From: Caldalkalibacillus uzonensis
GTDB taxonomy: Bacteria; Bacillota; Bacilli; Caldalkalibacillales; Caldalkalibacillaceae
Assembly: GCF_030814135.1 (NCBI RefSeq)
Contig: NZ_JAUSUQ010000013.1
Location: 45,643 to 109,642, forward strand
Length of the DNA: 64,000 nt
Reading direction: 5' to 3'
The position numbers and the translations under genes were made by a program. A model generated the notes under the pieces. The model worked only from the letters and a program-made list of their open reading frames with translations. It had not been told where the DNA came from and did no database searches. Numbering within the stretch: position 1 is the stretch's first letter; every line of letters starts with the position of its first letter. This document shows, piece after piece, positions 17,479-26,910 of this stretch.

Positions 17479-18507
17479 TTACATGCCAATATATCTGGCA
17501 TAAACGGCTTTGGCTCGGTTTACATCCTCCGTGCCTTGCACGAGTACACGCCCATCAGTGAATAACACCAGGCGCAATCCATCTACTTCTGCCCGTAACA
17601 GGAACGGGGTTAATTGCACTGTGCCCACTCGCTCCAAACGCTTTTTCCACTCGGTTAAGTCCCACTCACGCTTGGTGGCAGGCGTGATTTGTACCGTATC
17701 CCGGCCGCAGAGGGATGTCATTTGACGTTCCCCTTTAATCTCTAGGGCTGGATATTCTTTCTTCTGACAGGTCTGGCAAGCCGTTTTGGGCTGGTTCAAT
17801 TTGATTTCATGGCTAAAGCCATGCCACAGATCAAAGCTGAGCAAAGTGGTGCGCAAGGCTTCTTTTTTACCCACCAGGATTTTAAGAGCTTCTGTCGCTT
17901 GATAGGAAGCAATGATATCGACGACCGGCGCAAGCACACCGCTGGTGTCGCATGTCTCACCAGTGCCTTCTCCTTCATTGATCAGACATCTCAAGCAAGG
18001 GGTTTGGCCGGGAATAAACGTGGCTTGCATGCCCCGTGCCGCCACCACACCACCGTACACATAAGGAATGCCGTGTTTAAAGGCGTAATCATTGATTAAA
18101 AAGCGGGTTTGGAAATTGTCTGTGCCATCTAGAATTAGATCCACCTGGCCGGCCACCTCGTCAATATTGGCCGCCGTTAAATCTCCTACAATCCCTTCAA
18201 TGTGAATCTCTGAATTAATATGTTTCAGTTTCCGCTCGGCAGCGACCGCCTTGGGCAGACTTTCCTGTGCATCCTGCTCATCAAACAACATTTGGCGCTG
18301 CAGGTTGCTTGGCTCCACAAAATCCCGGTCAATAAAGCGCACATGCCCAACTCCGGCCCGGACCATATGGTTGGCTAAAACGGTGCCCAAGGCACCCATG
18401 CCCACAATGAGCACCCGGCTTTCTCCCAAGCGCCTTTGACCTTCTTCTCCAATGGGAGCAAACAAAACTTGCCGTGAATATCTGGATTGCTTCAGCTCTT
18501 CCTTCAT
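17479..18507 (-). CDS. moeB: MoeB: adenylyltransferase activating MoaD
   Basis: A 342-aa E1-like enzyme that adenylates the C-terminal Gly of MoaD, so that sulfur can be loaded for molybdopterin synthase. Seen: RYSRQVLF with the conserved Arg near the N-terminus, nucleotide loop VLIVGMGALGTVLA, DRDFVEPSNLQRQ, the DGTDNFQTRFLIND catalytic-site region, and two zinc CxxC pairs (CLRC near 180 and CQTC near 248). The last 75 residues are an extra domain also present in Bacillus MoeB (about 339 aa). I chose the ATG at 18507 with GGAGG 8 nt upstream; an ATG at 18531 overlapping the moaD stop (TAATG) is possible. It is the last gene of a tightly overlapping Moco operon. Confidence 0.88.
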   Translation of the reverse strand: MKEELKQSRYSRQVLFAPIGEEGQRRLGESRVLIVGMGALGTVLANHMVRAGVGHVRFIDRDFVEPSNLQRQMLFDEQDAQESLPKAVAAERKLKHINSEIHIEGIVGDLTAANIDEVAGQVDLILDGTDNFQTRFLINDYAFKHGIPYVYGGVVAARGMQATFIPGQTPCLRCLINEGEGTGETCDTSGVLAPVVDIIASYQATEALKILVGKKEALRTTLLSFDLWHGFSHEIKLNQPKTACQTCQKKEYPALEIKGERQMTSLCGRDTVQITPATKREWDLTEWKKRLERVGTVQLTPFLLRAEVDGLRLVLFTDGRVLVQGTEDVNRAKAVYARYIGM

Positions 18508-18530
18508 GTTCAACGCCTCCGTGTTTGCCA

Positions 18531-18770
18531 TTAGCCTCCGCTGACGGGGGGAATGACGGCGACCTGGTCACCATCGTTCACAACAGCCGAATCATCCGCA
18601 AACTCCTCATTAACCGCAATCATGGCCAGCTGTATGTCAGCAGCCAGCTCGGGGTAGGTGTCAGCCAGCCATTGTTTTAATTCTCCTACGGTAATCCTTG
18701 TTTGTTCACAAGTAATCGTCTCCCGGCCCGCTTTTTCCCTGATGCCGGCAAATAATAGAACATTAATCAT
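18531..18770 (-). CDS. moaD: MoaD: small sulfur carrier subunit of molybdopterin synthase
   Basis: A 79-aa ubiquitin-fold protein that begins MINVLLFAGIREKAG and ends VAVIPPVSGG. The terminal Gly-Gly is activated by MoeB and carries the thiocarboxylate used by MoaE. Its start overlaps the moaE stop by 8 nt and its stop overlaps the possible upstream moeB start, so the three are translationally coupled. The open frame extends further upstream, inside moaE, but only this part is MoaD-like. A second, less similar MoaD-like protein is encoded at 26911. Confidence 0.92.
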   Translation of the reverse strand: MINVLLFAGIREKAGRETITCEQTRITVGELKQWLADTYPELAADIQLAMIAVNEEFADDSAVVNDGDQVAVIPPVSGG

Positions 18771-19242
18771 CGTCCAATCCCTCCGGTTTCCCGCTAGGAT
18801 AGGCCACTCTTTCCAGCTGGTCTCCAATCCAGGCTTCCCCATCTTCCCAAAACTCTTTCTTCCAGATGGGGACAATCTCCTTAATGCGCTCGATGGCATA
18901 GCGGGAGGCCTCGTATGAATCGGCTCTGTGCGGGGTGGAGACCGCAATGACCACAGCGATATCCGAGATTTCCAGACGGCCGATCCGATGGGTGATGGCC
19001 ACGCGGGCCTCCGGCCAACGCTGTATAATTTCCTGTCCAATTTTGTACAGCTGCTTTTCCGCCATGGACACATAGGCTTCATATTCCAGGTACAATGTTT
19101 TACGTCCCTTGGTGATCTCCCTGACCGTACCAATAAACGTATTAATGGCCCCGGCATGGGGATGGATCACTTTTGAGACTACTTTTTCAACAGAAATGGG
19201 CGCCCGCACTACTTTAAAATGGTCATAGACGAGCTGACTCAT
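18763..19242 (-). CDS. moaE: MoaE: catalytic subunit of molybdopterin synthase
   Basis: A 159-aa protein that converts cyclic pyranopterin monophosphate into molybdopterin using two MoaD thiocarboxylates. Seen: AGAINTFIGTVREITKG (phosphate/pterin site with conserved Arg), LEYEAYVSMAEKQLYKI, VAITHRIGRLEISDIAVVIAVSTPHR and the VPIWKKEFWEDGEAWIG segment that carries the catalytic Lys. Length matches MoaE (about 150). The ATG at 19242 has AGGAGGGG 7 nt upstream; it lies inside the 3' end of moeA (20-nt overlap), and moaD starts before its stop. Confidence 0.93.
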   Translation of the reverse strand: MSQLVYDHFKVVRAPISVEKVVSKVIHPHAGAINTFIGTVREITKGRKTLYLEYEAYVSMAEKQLYKIGQEIIQRWPEARVAITHRIGRLEISDIAVVIAVSTPHRADSYEASRYAIERIKEIVPIWKKEFWEDGEAWIGDQLERVAYPSGKPEGLDDD

Positions 19243-20491
19243 TGTGCATCCCCTCCTCTTCCAACCACATGACCTGCACCTGCTCCCCACGGTTCAATCT
19301 CTTCCCTCCTGGAATGACAAGCATGCTGTTTGCCTCAAGCAATCCGGAAATAATCCCAGATTTGTCCAGACCTACAGGTTGAACCACTGCTTTTCCGTTG
19401 TGGAATTCTGTTCGGGCCCGCATCAAACGGGTAAATGAGTTTGTTGTCGTGATATCAACATCCAAGGTGGCCGAGATGCGGGGCAAATGCAACGCTTGTG
19501 CCCCTAAAACCCGCTTTAGGACTGGGCGGACAAACAGTTCAACACCGACAAAACAAGCAGCTGGATTACCTGACAGACCAAAAATCCATTTCTCCCCTTT
19601 TTTGGCCACCGTGGTCACGCTTCCGGGCCGCATAGCAACCTTATTAAACAGCAGATCGGCGTTCAGGCGTTCAATCAAAGATTGAACAAAATCGTAGTCT
19701 CCCACCGCGGCCCCTCCGGTGGTAATGACAAAATCCACTTCCTCCAGCGCTTTGGTCACAGCATGGTAGCATGCTTCAAAATGATCTGCTAAAATGCCCA
19801 GCGTTTTGGGCACTGCCCCCAAACGTCTCAGCTGGCTTTCCACCATATATGAGTTACTATTGCGAATCTTACCCGGGACAAGTGGTGCATCGACAGGTAA
19901 AAGTTCTGAACCTGTAGCCAGTACCGCAACCACCGGCTGCTGGTAAACCTTCACACGGTGATAACCGAAAGTGGCCAATACCGCTTTCTCTCCCGGCCCA
20001 ATACGCCGTCCGGACCGGGCCAAAACAGTCCCTTCTGCCATATCTTCTCCCCTGTGAGAAATATGGGTGCCAGGTGCAACTGGCGTGGTCACTTCGATGT
20101 ATGGGCCTTGATCATCCTTGTCTTCCCGCACATCCTCCAACATCAACACCGCATCAGCCCCAGGGGGAATGGCAGCCCCCGTCATGATCCGCATAGCCGT
20201 ACCGGGCTGGAGCCGGCCCTTGGCCTGCTCTCCAGCAGCAATCGTTTCAGTTACCCTTAAGGTTTGCGGGGCATCTGGATGAGCTTGTGCCGTATCGCTA
20301 GCCCTGACTGCAAATCCGTCATACATGGAACGGTCAAACATAGGTACAGGATGATCTGCGATGATATCCTCGGCCAAATAACGGAAATCAGCCTTTTCCA
20401 ATAATATCGTTTCTGTATCACCCAGTGTAGAGCTGGCCACAACACGTTCAATGGCCTCATCAATCGTGATCGGTTTGCGTACACTTTTCAT
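19223..20491 (-). CDS. moeA: MoeA: molybdopterin molybdenumtransferase
   Basis: A 422-aa enzyme that inserts metal into adenylated molybdopterin. Domain order is that of MoeA: N-terminal domain with DHPVPMFDRSMYDGFAVRA near 50-68, then MTGAAIPPGADAVLMLED, the GEDMAEG segment, the MoCF domain with VLATGSELLP, ITTGGAAVGDYDF and the metal/AMP-site region VAMRPGSVTTV, the GLSGNPAACFVGVELF segment, and a C-terminal beta domain ending VIPGGKRLNRGEQVQV. Start at ATG 20491, with GGAGGAG 8 nt upstream. First gene of the moaE-moaD-moeB overlap operon, 31 nt after the 5-formyl-THF cyclo-ligase. It is one of three MoeA-type proteins in this window. Confidence 0.92.
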   Translation of the reverse strand: MKSVRKPITIDEAIERVVASSTLGDTETILLEKADFRYLAEDIIADHPVPMFDRSMYDGFAVRASDTAQAHPDAPQTLRVTETIAAGEQAKGRLQPGTAMRIMTGAAIPPGADAVLMLEDVREDKDDQGPYIEVTTPVAPGTHISHRGEDMAEGTVLARSGRRIGPGEKAVLATFGYHRVKVYQQPVVAVLATGSELLPVDAPLVPGKIRNSNSYMVESQLRRLGAVPKTLGILADHFEACYHAVTKALEEVDFVITTGGAAVGDYDFVQSLIERLNADLLFNKVAMRPGSVTTVAKKGEKWIFGLSGNPAACFVGVELFVRPVLKRVLGAQALHLPRISATLDVDITTTNSFTRLMRARTEFHNGKAVVQPVGLDKSGIISGLLEANSMLVIPGGKRLNRGEQVQVMWLEEEGMHNESARL

Positions 20492-20522
20492 GAATACTTC
20501 TCCTCCACAGTTTCCACTATGT

Positions 20523-21155
20523 TTATGGTACATGATCCCCTTCCCCTTGACAAACAATCTGTTCTTCTTCTGTCACAATCATGTGCACAGGCTGGTCAAA
20601 AGTTTCTCTGGGCAAGGGAAAAGGAAGCACTTGAAACTGAAAAGCGAGGCTGACCCTGCTAATATCCGCAGGCAAAACTCCCAGCAAGCGGTCATAATAG
20701 CCGCCCCCATAGCCGATCCGGTACCCCTGCTTGTCAAAAGCAAGCCCAGGTACAATCAGACACTGTAAGTGCGCAAAGTCCAGAGCTGCACATCGCTTTG
20801 GATCCGGTTCGGGAATGCCGTAATAAACCACTTCCAGATCATGAAACGAATCCACCCTATAGAAAGTTAACTTCCGTGTGCGGGGATTACACTTGGGAAG
20901 ATAGATGGCCTTGCCCTGCCGCCAGCCTTCCTCTATCAGAGGCACGGTGTCCACTTCTTTGTTCACCGAATGATAAACGGCCACATGCTGGGCTTGTTGC
21001 CATACTGCATGATTGATTAATCGTTCTCTGATCCGGGCTGATCTTATTTTCCATTCCTGATCGGTCAACTGGTCTTTTAACACCGTGATACGCTGGCGAA
21101 TCTCCCGTTTGGATAGATTGCTTACTTTACTGGTGTCTTCGTGGTGATCAGACAA
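20523..21155 (-). CDS. 5-formyltetrahydrofolate cyclo-ligase
   Basis: A 210-aa enzyme that converts 5-formyl-THF to 5,10-methenyl-THF with ATP. Family features: KREIRQRITVLKDQL at the start, VAVYHSVNKEVDTVPLIEEGW, AIYLPKCNPRTRKLTFYRV, YGIPEP, the ATP/folate loop LIVPGLAFDKQGYRIGYGGGYYDR (about positions 132-155) and the C-terminal FDQPVHMIVTEE. I start it at the TTG at 21155, with AAGGAGG 8 nt before; the open frame runs to 21266 without a site. In Bacillus subtilis this gene is yqgN, near gluP and glcK. It probably reads through into moeA. Confidence 0.9.
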   Translation of the reverse strand: MSDHHEDTSKVSNLSKREIRQRITVLKDQLTDQEWKIRSARIRERLINHAVWQQAQHVAVYHSVNKEVDTVPLIEEGWRQGKAIYLPKCNPRTRKLTFYRVDSFHDLEVVYYGIPEPDPKRCAALDFAHLQCLIVPGLAFDKQGYRIGYGGGYYDRLLGVLPADISRVSLAFQFQVLPFPLPRETFDQPVHMIVTEEEQIVCQGEGDHVP

Positions 21156-21341
21156 AAGGTTTACCTCCTTTTTTCCCCAATCAGACTTTCCCACCCCAGC
21201 AGTCACAAACTCAAGCTGAAGTCCATATACTGCAATTAAGTTAAAGCTTTGGTTCCGGTTTAACAACGCAAGTCCAGATCCGCTTCAGAGTGGGCATTAT
21301 CGCCGCACCAACCCCAGAAAAAAAGGCACAACGGCTTGAAC

Positions 21342-21369
21342 AAAAAAGAGAGTGGTGCGTCCACTCTCT
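21342..21369 (-). terminator. Terminator after the AI-2E family gene
   Basis: A perfect 9-bp stem (AGAGAGTGG/CCACTCTCT, 5-nt loop) followed by TTTTTTG on the minus strand, 6 nt after the stop. Confidence 0.9.
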
Positions 21370-21374
21370 TTTTC

Positions 21375-22442
21375 CTATTTGTTGGACAGGCGCAACTGAT
21401 ACAAGCGGTACATATGTTTCACGATCACTTTGGATACAGCGTAAATGGGGACGGCCAAAATCAAACCAATGATCCCGGCCAGACTGCCTGCCACCAACAA
21501 TAACAAGATGATCGTCAGCGGATGAACGTCCAGGACGCGTCCCATCACCTGCGGGGAGATAAAGTTAGATTCAATTTGCTGGGCAATGACCACCACGATA
21601 ATCACCTTCAGCATCATCAATGGTGATTCGATCAAACCGACAATCATAGCCGGAAACGTGCCAATGAACGGACCAACAAAGGGAATCACATTGGTGAACA
21701 TGGCCACCAAGGCCAAAATCAAGGAGTATTCGAGGCCAATGACCAAATAGCCGATATAAACCATGATGCCGACGCATGAACTGACAATCACCTGTCCCAA
21801 GACATAGGTGCTTAAAGCTTTGTTCATACCAGAAAGAATCGTTTGGGCCTCACCCCGTTTACTTTCCGGCAGAAGCCTTATAATCCCCTCGGGAAAACGG
21901 TGTCCGTCTTTAAGCATATAAAACAAGATAAACGGAACGATGACCAATGTAAGAATAAAACTGGTGATCCCACCGATAATATTAGTCAAGTTTTGCCCAA
22001 TCGCACTCATCAGCTGCTGAATATAAACTGTGGCCTGCTCAATCCAGTCATTCACAAAATCAGGAAAACTGGCCTGGTTGGCCTGAAAGTAGAGCCATTG
22101 CCGCCACAAAAGCTCGGCGATGCGGGGGGCAGTTTCAATCAGGCGGTTCATTTGGTGCTGGATAACAGGCCCCACAGCCACACTTAACCCCACCAGCGCC
22201 CCAGCTAAGGCGATATACATCAGCAGAATGGCCAGCACACGGTTAATGCGGTGTTCAACCATAAAATCGATTATCGGTTTCAGCACATAAAATAAAACAC
22301 CGGCCAGCAAAAACGGCATCAGCAAGGTCTGAAAAGCAACCTTAATGGGGGTAAAAATAAATGAAACCTGACTGGCCAGCCAAATACTGGCCAGAACTAA
22401 GATGACGCCATAACAAAAAGTGAAAAATTTATGTTTTGGCAT
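21375..22442 (-). CDS. AI-2E family (PerM/TqsA-like) membrane transporter
   Basis: A 355-aa integral membrane protein of the AI-2E transporter family. Two hydrophobic segments at the N-terminus (about 8-28 and 33-55), one near 65-85, a long amphipathic stretch (about 95-150), then five more helices including VIPFVGPFIGTFPAMIVGL and the family signature HPLTIILLLLVAGSLAGIIGLILAVP near the C-terminus. The ATG at 22442 has GAGGAG 7 nt before it. It lies 52 nt after moaA on the same strand without a clear terminator between, so it may be part of that transcript. Members export various solutes (autoinducer-2, Na+/H+ exchange has been reported); the substrate here is unknown. Confidence 0.85.
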   Translation of the reverse strand: MPKHKFFTFCYGVILVLASIWLASQVSFIFTPIKVAFQTLLMPFLLAGVLFYVLKPIIDFMVEHRINRVLAILLMYIALAGALVGLSVAVGPVIQHQMNRLIETAPRIAELLWRQWLYFQANQASFPDFVNDWIEQATVYIQQLMSAIGQNLTNIIGGITSFILTLVIVPFILFYMLKDGHRFPEGIIRLLPESKRGEAQTILSGMNKALSTYVLGQVIVSSCVGIMVYIGYLVIGLEYSLILALVAMFTNVIPFVGPFIGTFPAMIVGLIESPLMMLKVIIVVVIAQQIESNFISPQVMGRVLDVHPLTIILLLLVAGSLAGIIGLILAVPIYAVSKVIVKHMYRLYQLRLSNK

Positions 22443-22493
22443 CTCTCCACTCCTCTGTGCTGTCATAAGTTTGTTTTAAAATATATGTTTATC

Positions 22494-23531
22494 TTAACCG
22501 CCGATGTGATACATTTCCACCTTTTTACGCTTCAAGGCATTCGTGTTCTGAAGGCGCTCTTCCGAGTAGCGGTCCTTCCGCTTGTGCCACACATCAACAA
22601 TACGCTTCTTCAGCTGTTCATCAGTTTCACCCTGGCGTAATGGGGTGCGCAAGTCGGTGCCTGCTGTGGCAAACAGGCAGGTATACAAGGCGCCTTCTGC
22701 TGACAGCCGGGCCCGTGTACAGGTGGAACAAAAGGCTTCGGTCACTGAAGAAATAAAGCCGATTTCTGTATCTGTTCCTTTATAACGGTACCGTGAGGCC
22801 ACCTCTCCATAGTAATTGGGATCAACGGGTTCGATAGGCATCTCGGTATTAATCATCTTGACGATCTCCCGGCTGGGGACTACATGCTCCAGCCGCCAAC
22901 CGTTGGAGTTGCCCACATCCATAAATTCAATAAAACGCAAAATATGGCCTTTTTCTCGAAAGTAGCGAGCCATGGGCAGAATATCCTGATCATTGACCCC
23001 TCTCTGCACGACCATATTAATTTTAATGCCCAAGCCAGCCTCCTCAGCTGCTTCTATCCCTTTCAACACATCACGCACCTTAAATCCGCGGCCGTTGATT
23101 TTCCCGAAACGTTCATCGTCCAAGCTGTCCAAGCTGACGGTCACTCTGTTTAATCCTGCTGCTTTAAGTTGAGTGGCAAATTTGGGCAACAAGGAACCGT
23201 TGGTGGTTAGGGCAATATCTTCAATGCCCTCTAACTTTCTGATCATGCCGATTAAGGTGGGGAGCTCCCTTCTCAGCAATGGTTCTCCACCAGTAATACG
23301 AATCTTTTTGACACCTAAAGAGGCAAAAATACGCACCAGGCGGGTCATTTCTTCAAACGTCAACAGCTTTTCCTGTGGGAGAAACGGATAATCTGGACCA
23401 AAAATTTCCTCTGGCATACAATATCTGCACCGGAAATTACATTTGTCAGTCACTGAAATACGTAAGTCTCTTAATGGCCGTTTTAGCCGGTCCAACACAT
23501 GTTCAGGGCCTTTCCCCGTCATTGTTAACAC
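22494..23531 (-). CDS. moaA: MoaA: GTP 3',8-cyclase (radical SAM)
   Basis: A 345-aa radical SAM enzyme for the first step of molybdopterin synthesis. Cluster 1 cysteines are in CNFRCRYC (Cys31, 35, 38); the GGEPLLR SAM-binding segment follows near residue 80; cluster 2 cysteines are in [11 protein letters not shown] and YTCLF near 265-290. The C-terminal Gly-Gly (MYHIGG) needed for catalysis is present. GTG at 23531 or ATG at 23522 could both start translation (AAGGTGGGAG upstream). It is the third gene of the second cofactor operon, after two MoeA-type genes; MoaC, MoaB and MobA are not in the window. Confidence 0.94.
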   Translation of the reverse strand: MLTMTGKGPEHVLDRLKRPLRDLRISVTDKCNFRCRYCMPEEIFGPDYPFLPQEKLLTFEEMTRLVRIFASLGVKKIRITGGEPLLRRELPTLIGMIRKLEGIEDIALTTNGSLLPKFATQLKAAGLNRVTVSLDSLDDERFGKINGRGFKVRDVLKGIEAAEEAGLGIKINMVVQRGVNDQDILPMARYFREKGHILRFIEFMDVGNSNGWRLEHVVPSREIVKMINTEMPIEPVDPNYYGEVASRYRYKGTDTEIGFISSVTEAFCSTCTRARLSAEGALYTCLFATAGTDLRTPLRQGETDEQLKKRIVDVWHKRKDRYSEERLQNTNALKRKKVEMYHIGG

Positions 23532-23595
23532 TCTCCCACCTTGATAATCTTATTATTTAAGCATACCAAACATGATCTGTTTTCGAAAGGGTTGG

Positions 23596-25518
23596 CTATA
23601 AAAGGGGAATTAATTGACCAATATCTTTAACTTTATAACCGCCCAATTGCTCGATTTGGATCTTAAACGCCTCAGAAACCATGACGTCCAATAACAGTTG
23701 TCCTCCTTCACTTTCGTAAAACTCACGGGACATCAGCAAGTCGTAAGATTCATCAGCTACTGGAACAAAATCCAAGTCCAATGCTTTGGCAGCTGAGTAG
23801 ATACCCAATCCCACATCAGCCGTTCCTTCCTTGACCGCAGCTGCTACATTAAGATGGGAGAACATTTCACGCCCGTAGCCACGCACATCATCAGAAGACA
23901 AATCATGCTCTGCCAGGAGTGCATCAAACAGAATTCTGGTTCCCGCTCCCCTTTGCCGGTTCACGTAAAGCAGGTTTTGTTCAACAATATCACGGACAGA
24001 GTGGATATGATGGGGATTGCCTTTGGGTACGATCCACCCTTGCTCACGCTGCAAAAAGCGAACCAGTACCACATCCTGATCTTTTAGATAACGTCTGACA
24101 AATGGGACGTTGTACATACCGCTCTGTTCATCCAGGAGATGAATACCTGCCACATGGGCTTCCCCTTTCTTAATGGCCATCAACCCGGCCATGCTGCCAG
24201 TATGAGAGGAGATAATTTGCCTGTCCTGATCACGTTCCTTAATTAACGAAGATAACAAATCAATAGACAAATCATGACTGCCACTAAACAAAATCGATTT
24301 GCGGATGGTTTCCACAGGCTTGTAAAGTTCCAAGGTCACTTTTTCTCCCTGTTCATAGCCCAGGCTTTCAGAAGGAATTATCAGCAAACCGTCCGCTCGG
24401 ACCAGAGACATGGTCACCCCCGCAGCCCTTGTCAGGGGGTTGGCAATATATTTGCCATTCACGTAGCCGATGTTCATACGGACAAAGTCTTCTGAACCCA
24501 TAGTGGACACAAGACGTCTGCCCAAGGTAACGTCCAGTTTTGCCCTACTGGGGACAGTCAAACCTAAGTACTGACAAATGAGCGGTTGGACAAACCATTC
24601 CAACGTCAGGTAAGCAGAAACTGGATAGCCAGGCAAACCGATCACAGGGGTATCTCCTACTTTGCCTAGCACCACAGGCTTGCCAGGTCGGGTGGCCACA
24701 CCATGCGTGAATACCTCACCCAGCTCAGAGATGAGATGCACGGTATAATCTTCAGAACCTGCTGAAGATCCGGCATTAAGTACAACAATATCGGATGTTT
24801 CTGCACATTCCAAAATAGCAGCCTTGATCTGTTCCGGATCATCTTTGACAATCCCATAATAGCGGGGTGAACCTCCCCATTGTTCGATATAGCCGGCGAA
24901 AACGGTGCCATTAAACTCAATGATTTGGCCTGGTGTCACATCAACGGTTGGCTGAACCAGTTCACTTCCCGTGGGAATAATGGAAACCACAGGTTTTTTG
25001 ACCACAGGTACAGAAAGGATGCCGCCAGCCAACAATGCCCCTTGATCAACAGGACGGATCACGTGACCCTGCGGCAGCAGCATCTCCCCGCTGACCACAT
25101 CTTCCCCAACAGGACGGATATGTTGCCAGGGCGTGGCTGGTTCGATAATTTCGACCCTGCCCTCAGCCAGCTCCCGGACGTGTTCAATCATAATCACGGC
25201 ATTATAACCTGCTGGAATTGGATCACCAGTGTCCACATACTCAAATGATTCTCCCTGAACCAACTGCTTGGGGCGTTGTTCATGGGCACCGAATGTCTCT
25301 TCAGCCCTGACCGCAATGCCATCCATGGCTGAAGCATGATAATGGGGCATGGACAAGTGGGCATAGATGGGCTCAGCTGTCACTCTGCCTAATGCCTTGA
25401 TGGTCGGTACCCATTCCACTTCCCGCGGGGTCCTAAAATGATGAAGTAGCTGCCTGAGTGCCTCTTTTCTGGGCACATCTTCTAAATATATAGTCCGTTC
25501 CATTTTGTTGCTGCTCAC
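23596..25518 (-). CDS. MoeA fused to a periplasmic-binding-protein-like domain
   Basis: A 640-aa fusion. Residues 1-410 are a MoeA (SAMDGIAVRAEE near 70, IPAGYNAVIMIEHV, VGEDVVSGEMLLPQG, IPTGSELVQP, LNAGSSAGSEDYT, ATRPGKPVVLGKVGDTPVIGLPG in parts, ending with a beta domain). Residues about 425-640 are a PBP-like domain (GSHDLSIDLLSSLI, SSHTGSMAGLMAIKKGEAHVAGIHL, RGAGTRILFDALL, VAAAVKEGTADVGLGI), related to LysR effector or ModA-like folds, with no signal peptide, so cytoplasmic. Such MoeA-PBP proteins are widespread in bacteria and archaea that use W/Mo enzymes; binding of a metal oxyanion or pterin by the extra domain is my inference. GTG start with AAGGAGGGG; 64 nt upstream of moaA. Confidence 0.88.
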   Translation of the reverse strand: MSSNKMERTIYLEDVPRKEALRQLLHHFRTPREVEWVPTIKALGRVTAEPIYAHLSMPHYHASAMDGIAVRAEETFGAHEQRPKQLVQGESFEYVDTGDPIPAGYNAVIMIEHVRELAEGRVEIIEPATPWQHIRPVGEDVVSGEMLLPQGHVIRPVDQGALLAGGILSVPVVKKPVVSIIPTGSELVQPTVDVTPGQIIEFNGTVFAGYIEQWGGSPRYYGIVKDDPEQIKAAILECAETSDIVVLNAGSSAGSEDYTVHLISELGEVFTHGVATRPGKPVVLGKVGDTPVIGLPGYPVSAYLTLEWFVQPLICQYLGLTVPSRAKLDVTLGRRLVSTMGSEDFVRMNIGYVNGKYIANPLTRAAGVTMSLVRADGLLIIPSESLGYEQGEKVTLELYKPVETIRKSILFSGSHDLSIDLLSSLIKERDQDRQIISSHTGSMAGLMAIKKGEAHVAGIHLLDEQSGMYNVPFVRRYLKDQDVVLVRFLQREQGWIVPKGNPHHIHSVRDIVEQNLLYVNRQRGAGTRILFDALLAEHDLSSDDVRGYGREMFSHLNVAAAVKEGTADVGLGIYSAAKALDLDFVPVADESYDLLMSREFYESEGGQLLLDVMVSEAFKIQIEQLGGYKVKDIGQLIPLL

Positions 25519-25554
25519 CGTTTTCCCCTCCTTGCTTTGTTGTTAACCGGTCCG

Positions 25555-26787
25555 TTAGCGCAATAACAAAACCGGAACCCATTCCCCTTGCCGTACACCT
25601 TCTTTAACTGAAGCAATTTCAACTACACCGTCACTGGCAACCAGGGTGGAAATCAGGCCTGATTTACCCAACACAGGCTCAGCCCACCATTCCCCTTCCC
25701 GCTCAACCAGACGAACACGAATGTAATCGGAACGCCCTGGGCTGGAGGCAATATTTTGGGTGATGCGGGCTTCAATCCGACGGGGGATGTTGTGCTCTGT
25801 TTCACCTTGTAATCGGCCCATAGCTGTCTGCCCGAATAAAAGAAAAATCAACATCGCCGAGGCCGGATGTCCCGGTAATCCCAGCACAGGCTTGTTGCCA
25901 GCCATACTGAAAATCGTAGGTTTTCCCGGTTTAATGGATACACCGTGCACCAACACACCGGGGTCACCCAGGGATTGGATCACTTCAGTGGTGTAATCTT
26001 TTGCTCCCACAGAACTGCCACCGGAAAGGACCAGAAAATCCACCTGTTCAAATAAGCGTTGTGCTGTCCATTTAAATGTCTCATACTCATCAGGTACAAT
26101 GCCTCCTAAAATAACCTCCCCGCCCCACTCTTCTACTAGGGCAGCAATGGTCAGCTGGTTGATATCCCTCACTTGTCCCACTTGCAATCTCTTTGTTTGG
26201 AAAGGGACAATTTCATCTCCCGAGGATAAATACCCAACCCGTATCGGACGGTAGACAGTCACTTCCGTGATCCCCAGTGAAGCGAGGGCACCCAGTTCTT
26301 GAGCCCGCAAACGGGTACCTTTAGCCAGCAGTTTATCCCCTTGGCGGATATCTTCACCCTTTTGAATCACATTTTCCATGGGCGCAACTTGCCGGTATGT
26401 ATTTAACAGACCATCCATATTTTCACAGTATTCCACCATAATGACACTGTCACTTCCAGGCGGAAGCATTCCTCCCGTAGGAATAGCCATCGCTTGCCCG
26501 CCTTGCAGGCGTTGCGTGACCTCTTCTCCCATCTCAATCTCCCCGACGACCTCCAAAAATTGGGGGGTTGATTCACTAGAGCCGTATGTGTCCTGTGCTT
26601 TTACTGCATAGCCATCCACAGTGGAACGGTCAAAACCAGGGACATCTTCTGGAGCAATAATATCTTCCGCCAAAACATGACCCCTAGCCTCCGGAAGGGG
26701 CAGGGTTACTGTTGCATTGATCGGAGCGACGTGTTGCTTGATAATGGCCAAGGTTTCTTCTACCGATTTCACATTGTAAAATTGCAT
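25555..26787 (-). CDS. MoeA-family metal insertase, second full-length copy
   Basis: A 410-aa MoeA/gephyrin-E-type protein with DVPGFDRSTVDGYAVKAQD near 50, IPTGGMLPPGSDSVIMVEYCE, EDIRQGDKLLAKGTRLRAQELGALAS in order, the MoCF part (GYLSSGDEIVP, LSGGSSVGAKDYTTE, SIKPGKPTIFSM, LGLPGHPASAM) and a C-terminal beta domain. The ATG at 26787 has GGGGGG 6 nt upstream; the longer frame to 26988 would overlap the divergent moaD2 gene. It is about equally distant from the 422-aa MoeA, which suggests different duty; being first in the operon beside AOR, it may serve tungsten insertion (inference). Confidence 0.88.
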   Translation of the reverse strand: MQFYNVKSVEETLAIIKQHVAPINATVTLPLPEARGHVLAEDIIAPEDVPGFDRSTVDGYAVKAQDTYGSSESTPQFLEVVGEIEMGEEVTQRLQGGQAMAIPTGGMLPPGSDSVIMVEYCENMDGLLNTYRQVAPMENVIQKGEDIRQGDKLLAKGTRLRAQELGALASLGITEVTVYRPIRVGYLSSGDEIVPFQTKRLQVGQVRDINQLTIAALVEEWGGEVILGGIVPDEYETFKWTAQRLFEQVDFLVLSGGSSVGAKDYTTEVIQSLGDPGVLVHGVSIKPGKPTIFSMAGNKPVLGLPGHPASAMLIFLLFGQTAMGRLQGETEHNIPRRIEARITQNIASSPGRSDYIRVRLVEREGEWWAEPVLGKSGLISTLVASDGVVEIASVKEGVRQGEWVPVLLLR

Positions 26788-26910
26788 CGTGATCCCCCCT
26801 GGTTCTAACTTCGATAATGAGACAGACAATTCCTTCTTGTCTTCTCCCTTTTCTTCATCAATAATAATAACAAAGGATGATGATGCCCCTGCACAGTGAG
26901 GTGAAAACAA

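Noticed and set aside
21156..26910. A moco (molybdenum cofactor) riboswitch ahead of the moeA/moaA genes
   Set aside because: The untranslated leaders here are short (about 30-125 nt) and show none of the large conserved stem arrangement; I could not support one.
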